From: Saprospiraceae bacterium
GTDB taxonomy: Bacteria > Bacteroidota > Bacteroidia > Chitinophagales > Saprospiraceae
DNA: 64,000 bases
NCBI GenBank assembly: GCA_016714895.1
Contig: JADKBV010000001.1
Coordinates: 248,001 to 312,000, forward strand
Reading direction: 5' to 3'
Shown: positions 52,280-61,054 of the stretch, piece by piece
How positions within the stretch are numbered: the first letter of the stretch is position 1
Layout of the letters: every line of letters starts with the position of its first letter
Position numbers and translations under genes: made by a program
The notes under the pieces: model-generated
Databases searched by the model: none
Told to the model about the DNA's origin: nothing
Seen by the model: only the letters and a program-made list of their open reading frames with translations

Positions 52280-53002
52280 ATGACTAATATAAAAAAGTTA
52301 TCCATAATCATTCCGGTTTATAATGAAGGAAATACCATTCACTTCATTCTTGATAAAATCAGAGACGTCCAACTTGTTGGTGATATCCAAAAGGAAGTTA
52401 TCATCGTAAATGACTGTTCTAAAGATCATTCTGAACAAGCCATAAAATCTTATATGGACCAAAACCCCCTATTGGTTATGGTGTACAAGGCGCATGAAGT
52501 CAATAAAGGTAAAGGAGCAGCACTACATACAGGAATATCACTTGCTACCGGAGAATATACCATAATTCAGGATGCTGACCTGGAATATGACCCTCGCGAA
52601 TATAACGATTTACTCAAGCCAGTACTTGAAGGATTTGCTGATGTCGTGTACGGATCCAGATTTATTGGTGGAAATCCTCACAGGATATTATTTTTTTGGC
52701 ACACCATAGGCAATAAATTTTTAACATTTTTGTCAAATATGTTGACCAATTTAAATTTGACAGATATGGAAACCTGTTATAAATTATTCAATACAAAGGT
52801 CCTTCAGTCTTTAGATCTTAAAGAAAAAAGATTTGGTTTTGAACCCGAAGTTACTGCAAAAATTGCCAGAATACCAAAAGTTAAAATTTACGAAGTAGGA
52901 ATTTCTTATTACGGAAGAACGTATGATGAAGGTAAAAAAATTGGGTGGAAGGATGGATTCAGAGCTATCTATTGTATTTTAAAATACAATATATTCTCAT
53001 AA
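52280..53002 (+). CDS. Family 2 glycosyltransferase (Dpm1-like)
   Basis: The 240-residue protein starts LSIIIPVYNEGNTIHFILDKI and has a DAD metal site at residues 98-100 (IIQDADLEYDP), typical GT2/DPM1 features: VVYGSRFIGG and DMETCYKLF near 150-170 and an FEPEVTAKIA segment. Dpm1 enzymes transfer a hexose to polyprenyl phosphate. It has no C-terminal membrane domain. It starts 4 bases after the GT-C/TPR gene, so the two form a small operon. Confidence 0.9.
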   Translation: MTNIKKLSIIIPVYNEGNTIHFILDKIRDVQLVGDIQKEVIIVNDCSKDHSEQAIKSYMDQNPLLVMVYKAHEVNKGKGAALHTGISLATGEYTIIQDADLEYDPREYNDLLKPVLEGFADVVYGSRFIGGNPHRILFFWHTIGNKFLTFLSNMLTNLNLTDMETCYKLFNTKVLQSLDLKEKRFGFEPEVTAKIARIPKVKIYEVGISYYGRTYDEGKKIGWKDGFRAIYCILKYNIFS

Positions 53003-53411
53003 GTTTTCATCAGAGATCCAATCTTATCAACCCGGATTTTTGTTTTTATTGAAAGAGAATAAAGGTATATAACCAAAATATCTTTTTTTTAGATTAATTT
53101 AGTAGATCGCCTTGGTAAATTATAGAAGTCATTTACCGGAAATAAACTACTATATTACACAGGTATTCATCTTTTGGGTATGTTATGTGATATAGTGAAA
53201 AACCAATTATTTTTGTTTATACTTGGGTATCATAAAAATTCTTACATAAATAAATAACGGCTTTTTTGATAAGTTTTTAAAGCTAAAAACTTACAAGAAT
53301 TAGCGCACTAATCCTGACGGATGTTATGATTTTTTAAACTGCTTATTAATTTTATATGACCCGGAATGAAAACACAGGCCTGATAAAAAACCACAGATTT
53401 ACTGAAGATTT
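53003..53411. other. 409-base gene-free gap
   Basis: This AT-rich gap after the glycosyltransferase contains no long frame and no obvious -7 box near a start. A small hairpin is present at 53271-53292. A 25-codon ORF (from ATG near 53179) is not convincing. Confidence 0.5.
53271..53292. repeat. Small perfect inverted repeat
   Basis: AAGTTTTTA (53271-53279) and TAAAAACTT (53284-53292) form a 9-base stem with a 4-base loop. AT content is high and no T tract follows, so it is a weak candidate for a terminator of the GT genes or for a regulatory hairpin. Confidence 0.35.
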
Positions 53412-54029
53412 CTATTTTTTGTCTGAAGCCTTATAATCTTCGTTTAGCGCCTTGACGGTTTCCATGGTGATATCAAGAGATTCTGTACCATACATTACAC
53501 CTCCAAGACTACCTTTTTTAAGAATAAGCGAATATCCTTTTTCTTTTGCAATCTTCTCCAGATAATCATCAAGATTTTTTTGAATTTCATTTTGAGTATC
53601 CATAAGTTTTTTCTCAAGTTCAATCGCAACACTTTCCCTTTGTTTCATAAGGGCTTCTTCTTCTTTAGCCAGGTTTTCTTGTTGTTTACCAAATTTTTCT
53701 TCCAGTTTTTTCAATTCTACAGGTGCATAAGTATTGGCTTTTTGTTGAATTTCCATAACTTCCATCTGAAATTTTTGAGCTCTTTTTTGGAAAGCTTCAA
53801 TTTTCCCTGTCAGCACACTTTCAGCTGATTTTGATTGTTGTTCTAACTGATCCTTTTTGTCCACATACATTTGATAATTTTCAAGTAAGGTATCCAGATC
53901 GATAAATACTATAGATAGTTGCGTGCTGTCGCCACTGATTAATGTCGGTTTGACTGTATCATTTTCTTTTTTACAAGAACTTGCATAAAATAATACCGAA
54001 AGAAGAGATATAACAATCAATTTGTTCAT
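53412..54029 (-). CDS. OmpH/Skp-family lipoprotein
   Basis: The 205-residue protein has a lipoprotein signal (LFYASSC then KK), then the OmpH pattern: a short strand (SIVFIDLDTLLENY) and a long coiled coil (about residues 60-150, with many Gln, Glu and Lys), ending in a second strand (KGYSLILKKG, GVMYGTESLDIT). Skp-like chaperones hold outer-membrane proteins in the periplasm. A lipid anchor on an OmpH protein is common in Bacteroidota. Confidence 0.85.
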   Translation of the reverse strand: MNKLIVISLLSVLFYASSCKKENDTVKPTLISGDSTQLSIVFIDLDTLLENYQMYVDKKDQLEQQSKSAESVLTGKIEAFQKRAQKFQMEVMEIQQKANTYAPVELKKLEEKFGKQQENLAKEEEALMKQRESVAIELEKKLMDTQNEIQKNLDDYLEKIAKEKGYSLILKKGSLGGVMYGTESLDITMETVKALNEDYKASDKK

Positions 54030-54160
54030 GAAAGAAGGTTTAAGTGTGCATTAGAGGAGCAAAGGTAATCATAAAAATTTTACAAAACAGTATTTCCTGA
54101 CAGCAATCATCAACCGGAAATAAAAATAATTAAACATCATCGTATCCATAAAGACAAAAA

Positions 54161-54188
54161 AAATACCCGGTAGTTTTACCGGGTATTT
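54161..54188 (-). terminator. 12-bp terminator of the coiled-coil lipoprotein
   Basis: Arms 54161-54172 (AAATACCCGGTA) and 54177-54188 are perfect complements with a 4-base loop. On the minus strand it is followed by a T run (A run 54156-54163 on plus), so it ends the gene at 54210-54755. Confidence 0.88.
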
Positions 54189-54209
54189 CGATCTTTATAA
54201 GATGTGATC

Positions 54210-54755
54210 TTATTTTTTTACGGTGATCATTTCGTAAACTTCTTTCAACTTTAAAGATGCAGCATCTGCTGCAGCTTTTGTTTCTGTTTGTTTTGCCTGC
54301 CATCCTGAAAGTTTTTCAGTTGCCTGTGCAATCAAAGCTGTTAAATCCGCAATCTGCATTTTGACATCACCTTCGATTTTGCCTTCTGCCAATCCTTTTT
54401 TAAGATTTTCTACAGTTTGTGATTTTTCAACCCACATCTTGTTGAAGTCTCCCAATTCTGATTGAATAGGTCCGAAAGCTGCAGTAGCAGAAGAAAAAGC
54501 AGTCGTAGCTTCTGCATATTTGGCAGCCATGTCTGGTTTTAATCCTTTTAAAGCTTCCTCAGATAAAGTCATGGTTGAAGCAATGTTTGTAAAACCTGAA
54601 ATGTCAGTTGTCAAACTATTGGCAAATTCAGTAACTGATTTTGTCGTGTTGTCCCAGTTTGTACCTAATTCCTCAATCTGAGGTCTGAAAGATTCTACAC
54701 CAGGCTTACAAGATAAGATAAAAAGTGGTAAAATGAATAATACTAAATTTTTCAT
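54210..54755 (-). CDS. Coiled-coil lipoprotein of unknown function
   Basis: From ATG at 54755 the 181-residue protein has a lipoprotein signal (ILPLFILSC then KPG). The mature part is mostly helical and Ala/Lys/Glu-rich, with two coiled-coil segments (about residues 60-105 and 115-165: ALIAQATEKLSGWQAKQTETKAAADAASLKLKEVY). No family is recognised. The GTG at 54788 that opens the frame lies in the -7 box and cannot be the start. A strong terminator follows. Confidence 0.7.
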   Translation of the reverse strand: MKNLVLFILPLFILSCKPGVESFRPQIEELGTNWDNTTKSVTEFANSLTTDISGFTNIASTMTLSEEALKGLKPDMAAKYAEATTAFSSATAAFGPIQSELGDFNKMWVEKSQTVENLKKGLAEGKIEGDVKMQIADLTALIAQATEKLSGWQAKQTETKAAADAASLKLKEVYEMITVKK

Positions 54756-54787
54756 GATTTGACTATGTTTGTTGTTAAATAATGGCA

Positions 54788-54795
54788 CAAAGATA
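54788..54795 (-). promoter_or_regulatory. -7 promoter box of the coiled-coil lipoprotein gene
   Basis: The minus strand reads TATCTTTG, a full match to TAnnTTTG. Its last base overlaps the GTG that begins the longer frame, so the ATG at 54755 is the start with a leader of about 26 bases. Confidence 0.58.
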
Positions 54796-55058
54796 TAACC
54801 TATAAGACAGCTTACACTATCTTTTTATTAAAATTTGTATTCACAAAAATTAACAAAAATTATATAAATGATATATAGTCAATACTTTATAAATTATTTA
54901 ATTTTATATTCAAAAATGATTAACAATGTTTAACCAAGAATCAACAGAAACCGGATTGAAATCAGTTTCCGGAAAGGCGGTTTTGTATTATTCAGGGACT
55001 TACCGTCATTTTTTTTCTTTTAATGTTGTATGAACTGTATTCTTTTGTTTAGTCTCCT

Positions 55059-55066
55059 TACCTTTG
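55059..55066 (+). promoter_or_regulatory. -7 promoter box of the nucleotidyltransferase gene
   Basis: TACCTTTG matches TAnnTTTG. The leader to the ATG at 55115 would be about 42 bases. A TTTTG 12 bases upstream is too close to be the -33 element. Confidence 0.5.
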
Positions 55067-55114
55067 CATTTTATATAGTAACAAAATCATTGTTTGAAAT
55101 AAAATAATTTTAAA

Positions 55115-56023
55115 ATGAAACCAACATTAGTGGTCCTCGCCGCAGGCATGGGAAGCAGATATGGCAAATTAAAACAAATGGATGGATTTGGACCCAATGG
55201 AGAAACCATCATTGAATACTCTTTATATGATGCAATTAAAGCAGGGTTTGGTAAAGTCGTTTTTATTATACGAAAATCATTTTCTGTTGAGTTTATGGAG
55301 TATTTTGATAAAAAATTACAAAATAAAATTGAAGTTGAATATGTTTTTCAGGAATTAGACGCTTTACCGGATGGGTTTATATTGCCCGAAGGCAGAGAAA
55401 AACCATGGGGAACAGCTCATGCACTGTGGGTTGCCAAAGATGTGGTAAAAGAGCCATTCGGAGTAATAAACGCTGACGACTATTATGGTATTGATGCCTA
55501 TCAGGTTTTGGCAGATTTTTTAATTAAACAATATGAAACAAATAGTCCTGATTACGGTGTGGTAGGTTATTATTTGAAAAATACCTTATCGGACCATGGC
55601 ACGGTAAACCGTGGAGTTTGTCAGGTTGATGATCATGGTTTTTTAGTTTCAGTAAAGGAATGTGTTAAAATAAAAAGAGATAGTGATTCAATGATAAGAT
55701 ATCCTGAAGGTGAAATATCAGTTGTTTTAAAGGATAATACATTGGTCTCTATGAATATGTGGGCTTTTTTACCTTCTTATTTTTCTCATTGTGAAAAATA
55801 TTTTTCAGAATTTTTAAAAGAAGAAGGGCAGGTTGCCAATTCAGAATTTTTTATTCCCAAACTGATAGATGAGCTGATTAAAGAAAATGTTTTAAAAGTA
55901 CACGCTTTGGATACTGATTCTGATTGGTTTGGGGTTACTTATCAGGAGGATAAACCTTTTGTATCCGAAAAAATCAAAAGTCTTACGGATAGGGGAGCAT
56001 ATCCGGAACATTTGTGGTTTTGA
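55115..56023 (+). CDS. Sugar-phosphate nucleotidyltransferase
   Basis: The 302-residue cytoplasmic protein has the NTP_transferase signature LAAGMGSRYGKLKQ (residues 8-21), GTAHALWVAKDV near 100, and the DD motif GVINADDYYG near 118. It should join an NTP to a sugar phosphate. Glucose-1-phosphate uridylyl- or thymidylyltransferase activity is a guess. In Bacteroidota this short form is widespread. Its product could feed nearby glycosyltransferases. Confidence 0.85.
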   Translation: MKPTLVVLAAGMGSRYGKLKQMDGFGPNGETIIEYSLYDAIKAGFGKVVFIIRKSFSVEFMEYFDKKLQNKIEVEYVFQELDALPDGFILPEGREKPWGTAHALWVAKDVVKEPFGVINADDYYGIDAYQVLADFLIKQYETNSPDYGVVGYYLKNTLSDHGTVNRGVCQVDDHGFLVSVKECVKIKRDSDSMIRYPEGEISVVLKDNTLVSMNMWAFLPSYFSHCEKYFSEFLKEEGQVANSEFFIPKLIDELIKENVLKVHALDTDSDWFGVTYQEDKPFVSEKIKSLTDRGAYPEHLWF

Positions 56024-56040
56024 GGTTATGATTGTTGCGT

Positions 56041-56643
56041 TTATTTTTTGACGGGGCGCATTTTTAATTTATTCAGATCTAAATTGGCGGGTATGCCTGA
56101 CGGGAACCTGCAAAATTTGAATAAGTTTTCTACCTTTATCTGACGATCTGTAAAGGAGTACAGATATTTTTCTTCACCCATCACTAATGCTCCCAATACG
56201 ACATTGATAGGTATGGAGGTCAGCATAAAAAATCCGTGTGTAAACACTAATATGCCTGAAGCGAGAAACGCTCCGTTTGGTTCAGACTGTGCAAAAACTA
56301 CTTTGTAGGAATTAGTTTTTTTCTGATGTATGGTTATGATTTCATAACTTTCCGGATTACGGTTATTGTAGGTGGTTTTAGTTTTTGTCAATATATAAAT
56401 ACTGTCATTTTCTACACTGATTAACTCACCAATACTATTTTGTGTTCTATTTACATTATCCTTGTAACGGATTGTAATCATAGCTCCATAAGGGTCTTCA
56501 TAAACTTTGTCATAAGCAGGCAGGTTTACAAACGGTGTTTTGCAACTGCCTAAAATCAATACACATATTGTACAGGTCAAAACTTGTTGGATAGAAAAAT
56601 ATAGTTTTGAATTCAGATTTGAAATGATGGGTAAATGTTTCAT
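56041..56643 (-). CDS. Lipoprotein of unknown function
   Basis: The 200-residue protein has a lipoprotein signal ending LILGSC, then KTPF. It contains a beta-rich first half (ITIRYKDNVNRTQNSIGELISVENDSIYILT) and a hydrophobic hairpin near residues 126-150 (GAFLASGILVFTHGFFMLTSIPINVVLGALVM). No known family. It is on the minus strand downstream of the frameshifted lipoprotein gene. Confidence 0.62.
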   Translation of the reverse strand: MKHLPIISNLNSKLYFSIQQVLTCTICVLILGSCKTPFVNLPAYDKVYEDPYGAMITIRYKDNVNRTQNSIGELISVENDSIYILTKTKTTYNNRNPESYEIITIHQKKTNSYKVVFAQSEPNGAFLASGILVFTHGFFMLTSIPINVVLGALVMGEEKYLYSFTDRQIKVENLFKFCRFPSGIPANLDLNKLKMRPVKK

Positions 56644-56715
56644 AAACTTGTTTCATTAGGTGGTCAAAATTTGTTGGGTACGGAAGGTTTTTGTCAACAA
56701 AAAAAAACCATTCCT

Positions 56716-58331
56716 TTAATTAGCTGAATACAACATTTTTTTAACGGTCTGGTCAATGCGGCTTTGGTAAAAATCCTGTTCCATATCGGATTCATATTGT
56801 TTATATGTTTTGGTTTCTCTATTGAGCCATTTTTCCGGATTGTCAAACATTTTTTTCAACTTCCACAGATTTTTGTCCTGTAGCCAATGTTGTCTCATAT
56901 ATTCCAGATAATATCCTTTACCTGCCAGAAAAATCTGATAATTTTCATTTTCACACGGAAGTTTATATTGTAATTCATATTCATCACCCGGAAGTGATAT
57001 CAGATGTTTTGGTCTGAGTTCAGTGCGATTAAACCTGTTACATCTTCTATACCGTTTGATAACACTTTTTCAGGGTGGAGAATGACGGGTTCAGGTTTAT
57101 GTTCAATTGTTGTCAGGATTGCCTCGTCAAAACGCCAAAGTCCTTTATTGAAAACAAGTTTTACCCTCAGGTTTTTTTGATCTTCAGGTAAAATTCCCAA
57201 AGGGCACAATTGAGTGTTTTTTGCAATGGGGCCGGTTTCATGAAACATACCTTGATATTTCCATTTGTTTTCATTTCCTCCCAGTTCTTCTATGTATACT
57301 TCTATACCACCCAATGCCTCGGAAAATTTTGAATAAACGTTTGTTCCGTTCAATTTTTTTCTTTCCAGGGAAGACAAAATATCTGAATATTCATTTCCCA
57401 TGTAAGAGATGGCATGATATAACATGTATGTCGTAAGCAGGGTTTGTCTGTATGTTAGTTTTAAACCGGATTCCCTATTTGACAAAGCTTCAGCCGGAAA
57501 TGAAAGTATGATTTCTTCATTTGTAACTAATTTTTTCACGTCTGCCAAACTCGTCCATTCAGCTTCGTCTTTGCGAAGTAGTTGTGTTGTAATATTTTCT
57601 GATGTTGTTGATGCATTTTCAGGAAAGATGTCTTGTGAAACAATGTAATAATTTTGGTCTGTACCATGTAAAACATATTGATGCTCCTTTACAGGTAAAA
57701 CATGTAATCTGACATAATTAACCATATGGGTTTCAAGTGCTTCATTTTTCATAGTTACAGAAAAGTGCTTACCTCCGGATACTTTTTCTGATAGGTCATC
57801 AATATCTTCATATTCCATAGAAGGAGAAATAGCATTAGAAAAACATTCTGCCCTGGTGTCAAAAACGTTTTGTGTTTCACTGGTGTAAAATGTCGGGCAT
57901 GAACCAAAACAAGCCTTAGGCACACTTAGGCAAAATCCGGCCATTGCCATATTATACATTACCAATAAAGTTTTGGGCAATAGTAAATGATTAACTTTTT
58001 TAATAGGGCTGTTGGTTTCGAATAAAGCTACACTGTCAATGTGTACAAACAATGCTCCGTCATCGATTAAGTCTCTTTCAGGATTGTAAAGTTTGCCTTT
58101 GCCTTTTACGATTTTTTCTGTGGTGTCAACAACCCAAGATTTGTTAAAAATAAAAACGTTTCCATAATAATCGTGAGCTTTGAGAAATAATGAAGTATCT
58201 TTTTTTTGTGCATACATCAATTCGTTTTCAGTGTAATAATGGTTTTTAAAACCGATATTATTGGATGTGGAACAACTATTCAAAAATACTGATAAACTTA
58301 CAATCAAAAAAAGGTAGTGTGTGGTTTTCAT
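56716..58331 (-). pseudogene. Large lipoprotein gene, frameshifted near its 3' end
   Basis: The first frame (58331 to 57000, 443 residues) has a lipoprotein signal ending LNSC, then STSN, and a mature part with KACFGSCPTFY (paired Cys) and many Glu and Asn. It stops at 57000 in NSDQNI. The overlapping +1 frame continues in coding style (KHLISLPGDEYELQY, then LPCENENYQIFLAGKGYYLEY, then MRQHWLQDKN) to a stop at 56716. Restoring one A to the AAAA run (minus strand, 57007-57010) would join them as a 538-residue protein. A real mutation or an assembly error. Function unknown. Confidence 0.75.
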
Positions 58332-58363
58332 TATTATATAATTTTATACAAAGATATTTGAAT

Positions 58364-59944
58364 TTATAAAAAACTAAAATTTTCTGCATCAAATAATCCC
58401 AGATCACTCATTTTTATTTTCGGTATAACCAAAAGAGCCATAAATGACAATGTCATAAAGGGAGCAGATAATGTACATCCTTGTTCTTTGACTATTTTGT
58501 CTATGGTTTGATATTGTAACGCAACTTCTTCAGCGGGTAATGTGTGCATCAGACCTGCTACAGGTAAAGGCAGGGATGACATGATTCCTCCGTGAACAAA
58601 AGATAATCCCCCGCTATTTTTGATTATCAGATTTGCTGCTGCAACGATATCCTCCTTGTCCAGACCAACCACAACGATATTATGTGAATCATGCGCAACA
58701 GATGAAGCAACAGCTCCTTTCATTTTTCCGAAACCGGTAATTAAACCAGTAAAAACAGGACTTTTTTTATATCTGTTGATTACACAAATATGTAATACTT
58801 CATCAGATGGAACATTTTCCGGTCTTACCTTTTCTGTGATAAGACTTCCGTTAATGGCTTTGATAACCCACGGAATGGCAGATTGATCTGCAAAGGTGAA
58901 ATCTGACTCAGAAACTTCTGAAATGCCAAAATGATTGATAACTTTATGGGTTTTGTCCGGCAAAATACATTTTCCATCCCTGACATATTTTTGCCCCCGA
59001 ACATAGGTTTCTAATAATTTCCAGGACTCTAAATCCGCAACTTTGATAAAATCAGCCCGGTCACCGGCTCTGAGATATCCGATTGGAAGTTTGTAATGCA
59101 AAATCGGATTGATACAGGCAATGCGTAAAACATCATACATATCATACTTTTTGCATGATTTTCTGACTAATTCATTGATGTGGCCGGTCATCAGGTCGTC
59201 CGGATGTTTGTCATCACTACAAAACATAACCATTTCAGGAAACTCACCAATCAATGGCTCCAATGCTTCGTAGTTTTTGGCAGCTGAGCCTTCACGGATT
59301 AAAATTTTCATACCATATGCCAGTTTTTCTCTTGCTTCTTCAATTTCAGTACATTCATGATCTGTCGAAATTCCAAAAGAAATATATTTGGCAGCCTGAG
59401 CACCTCTCAGCCCCGGAGCATGGCCATCAATCGGCTTTTTATTTTTTTTTGCAAATTCAAGTTTAGCCATAATGTCGGGATCTTCGGCCAAAACTCCCGG
59501 ATAATTCATCATCTCTGAAAGATATAGTATGTCTTCCCTTGCCAATAATATTTCGATATCATCTTTATTTATTACGGCTCCTGCTGTTTCGAACGAAGTC
59601 GCCGGTACACAACTTGGAGCACCAAAAAAAAACGACATTCCTGCATCAGCAGCATTTTCGATCATATACATGATACCGTCCATTCCGCACACATTGGCAA
59701 TCTCGTGTGGATCTGAGACGGTCGCTACCGTGCCGTGTTCCATCGCTTTTCGGGCAAATTCATAAGGAACAAGCATGCTGCTTTCAATGTGAACATGTGC
59801 GTCGATAAACCCGGGGAGAATATAATGTTCACAGGTTTCATCAATTTCTGATATTTGTGTTATGATTCCATCAGTAATCACAATTTCAGCAGGGAAGATT
59901 TTTTTTTGAAGAATGTCAATCAGATTACCTTTTAATTTCTCCAT
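58364..59944 (-). CDS. ade: Adenine deaminase
   Basis: From ATG at 59944 the 526-residue amidohydrolase has the metal-site motifs LPGFIDAHVHIESSM, DPHEIANV, HAPGLRG and MFCSDDKHPDDL. It deaminates adenine to hypoxanthine in purine salvage. The C-terminal part with GGLSFVHGGIMSSLPLPVAGLM matches Ade. The frame runs 29 codons upstream, but the promoter box at 59959-59966 places the RNA start after that. Alternative activities in the family are unlikely given the motifs. Confidence 0.92.
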   Translation of the reverse strand: MEKLKGNLIDILQKKIFPAEIVITDGIITQISEIDETCEHYILPGFIDAHVHIESSMLVPYEFARKAMEHGTVATVSDPHEIANVCGMDGIMYMIENAADAGMSFFFGAPSCVPATSFETAGAVINKDDIEILLAREDILYLSEMMNYPGVLAEDPDIMAKLEFAKKNKKPIDGHAPGLRGAQAAKYISFGISTDHECTEIEEAREKLAYGMKILIREGSAAKNYEALEPLIGEFPEMVMFCSDDKHPDDLMTGHINELVRKSCKKYDMYDVLRIACINPILHYKLPIGYLRAGDRADFIKVADLESWKLLETYVRGQKYVRDGKCILPDKTHKVINHFGISEVSESDFTFADQSAIPWVIKAINGSLITEKVRPENVPSDEVLHICVINRYKKSPVFTGLITGFGKMKGAVASSVAHDSHNIVVVGLDKEDIVAAANLIIKNSGGLSFVHGGIMSSLPLPVAGLMHTLPAEEVALQYQTIDKIVKEQGCTLSAPFMTLSFMALLVIPKIKMSDLGLFDAENFSFL

Positions 59945-59958
59945 GATTTGATTTTTGC

Positions 59959-59966
59959 CAAAGTTA
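59959..59966 (-). promoter_or_regulatory. -7 promoter box of ade
   Basis: The minus strand reads TAACTTTG, matching TAnnTTTG. The leader to the ATG at 59944 would be only about 8-10 bases. Confidence 0.52.
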
Positions 59967-60071
59967 CAGCGTTTTGTCTTTGTAAGGCTAAGTTCAAACC
60001 TGATTTTTGTTATAAATATATTAAAAAACATTCAGGTAACTAAAGTGACGATAGGTTTCTTAATTAATTTT

Positions 60072-60079
60072 TATCTTTG
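60072..60079 (+). promoter_or_regulatory. -7 promoter box of trxB
   Basis: TATCTTTG matches TAnnTTTG. It contains the TTG at 60077 that opens the longer frame and gives a leader of about 10 bases to the ATG at 60095. Confidence 0.55.
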
Positions 60080-60094
60080 CACAAAATTTATAAA

Positions 60095-61033
60095 ATGAGT
60101 TCAGAAAAAGTTAAATGTTTAATCATCGGTTCAGGTCCTGCAGGTTATACTGCTGCAATCTACGCTTCAAGAGCAAATCTTGCGCCGGTACTATATACGG
60201 GAAAAGAACCCGGAGGTCAGTTGACCATCACCAATGACGTTGAAAATTATCCCGGTTACCCTGATGGCGTAATGGGGCCGCAAATGATGGAAGACTTTAA
60301 AAATCAGGCATTAAGATTCGGCACGGATATTCGTTTTGAATTGATCTCCAAAGTGGACTTTTCGGGTCATCCGCACAAGATATGGTCGGAGACAGGTCAT
60401 GAAATCGAAGCGGATTCTGTCATTATTGCTACAGGAGCAAGTGCTAAATGGTTGGGTATTCCTTCAGAACAAAAACTCATGAATAAAGGAGTTTCTGCAT
60501 GTGCCGTTTGTGACGGATTTTTCTTCAGAGGACAGGAAGTAGCTATCGTAGGAGGCGGAGATACTGCTGCGGAGGAAGCTACCTATCTCGCAAAAATGTG
60601 TAAAAAAGTTCATCTTTTGGTTAGAAAAGGAGAAATGCGCGCTTCTAAAATCATGCAGGAAAGGGTTTTAAAAACGGAGAACCTGATCGTTCATTGGCAC
60701 ACAGAAACAGCAGAAATTCTGGGTGAAGATTCTGTCACAGGAGTTCGTATCAGAAATCTGCAGTCCGGAGATGAATCAGAGTTGCCTGTAACCGGATTTT
60801 TTGTGGCTATCGGTCACAAACCCAATACGGACATATTCGAAGGTTGGCTTGATATGGATGAGAATAAATATCTGAAAGCAACACCCGGCAGGTCTTTTAC
60901 AAAAGTTGAAGGAGTGTTTGTATCCGGTGATGCAGCAGATCATATTTACAGACAGGCGGTTACCGCCGCAGGTTCAGGATGTATGGCAGCTTTGGATGCT
61001 GAACGATATCTGGCAGACAAAGGCATTATTTAA
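60095..61033 (+). CDS. trxB: Thioredoxin reductase TrxB
   Basis: The 312-residue flavoprotein uses NADPH to reduce thioredoxin. The FAD motif GSGPAG is at 12-17, the redox CAVC at 136-139, and the NADPH motif GGGDTA at about 153-158. The C-terminal YRQAVTAAGSGCMAALDAERYL is typical. The start ATG at 60095 follows the -7 box; the TTG at 60077 lies inside it. fbaA follows 21 bases later. Confidence 0.95.
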   Translation: MSSEKVKCLIIGSGPAGYTAAIYASRANLAPVLYTGKEPGGQLTITNDVENYPGYPDGVMGPQMMEDFKNQALRFGTDIRFELISKVDFSGHPHKIWSETGHEIEADSVIIATGASAKWLGIPSEQKLMNKGVSACAVCDGFFFRGQEVAIVGGGDTAAEEATYLAKMCKKVHLLVRKGEMRASKIMQERVLKTENLIVHWHTETAEILGEDSVTGVRIRNLQSGDESELPVTGFFVAIGHKPNTDIFEGWLDMDENKYLKATPGRSFTKVEGVFVSGDAADHIYRQAVTAAGSGCMAALDAERYLADKGII

Positions 61034-61054
61034 TTTATAAAAAATCAAAACATT

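Larger units (their letters stand above)
54756..55114. other. 359-base divergent promoter gap
   Basis: The gap between the lipoprotein gene and the nucleotidyltransferase gene is AT-rich with no gene. It holds one -7 box for each direction (54788-54795 on minus, 55059-55066 on plus). Confidence 0.5.

Noticed and set aside
53179..53256. 25-codon ORF in the 53 kb gap
   Set aside because: No terminator, promoter or distinctive composition.
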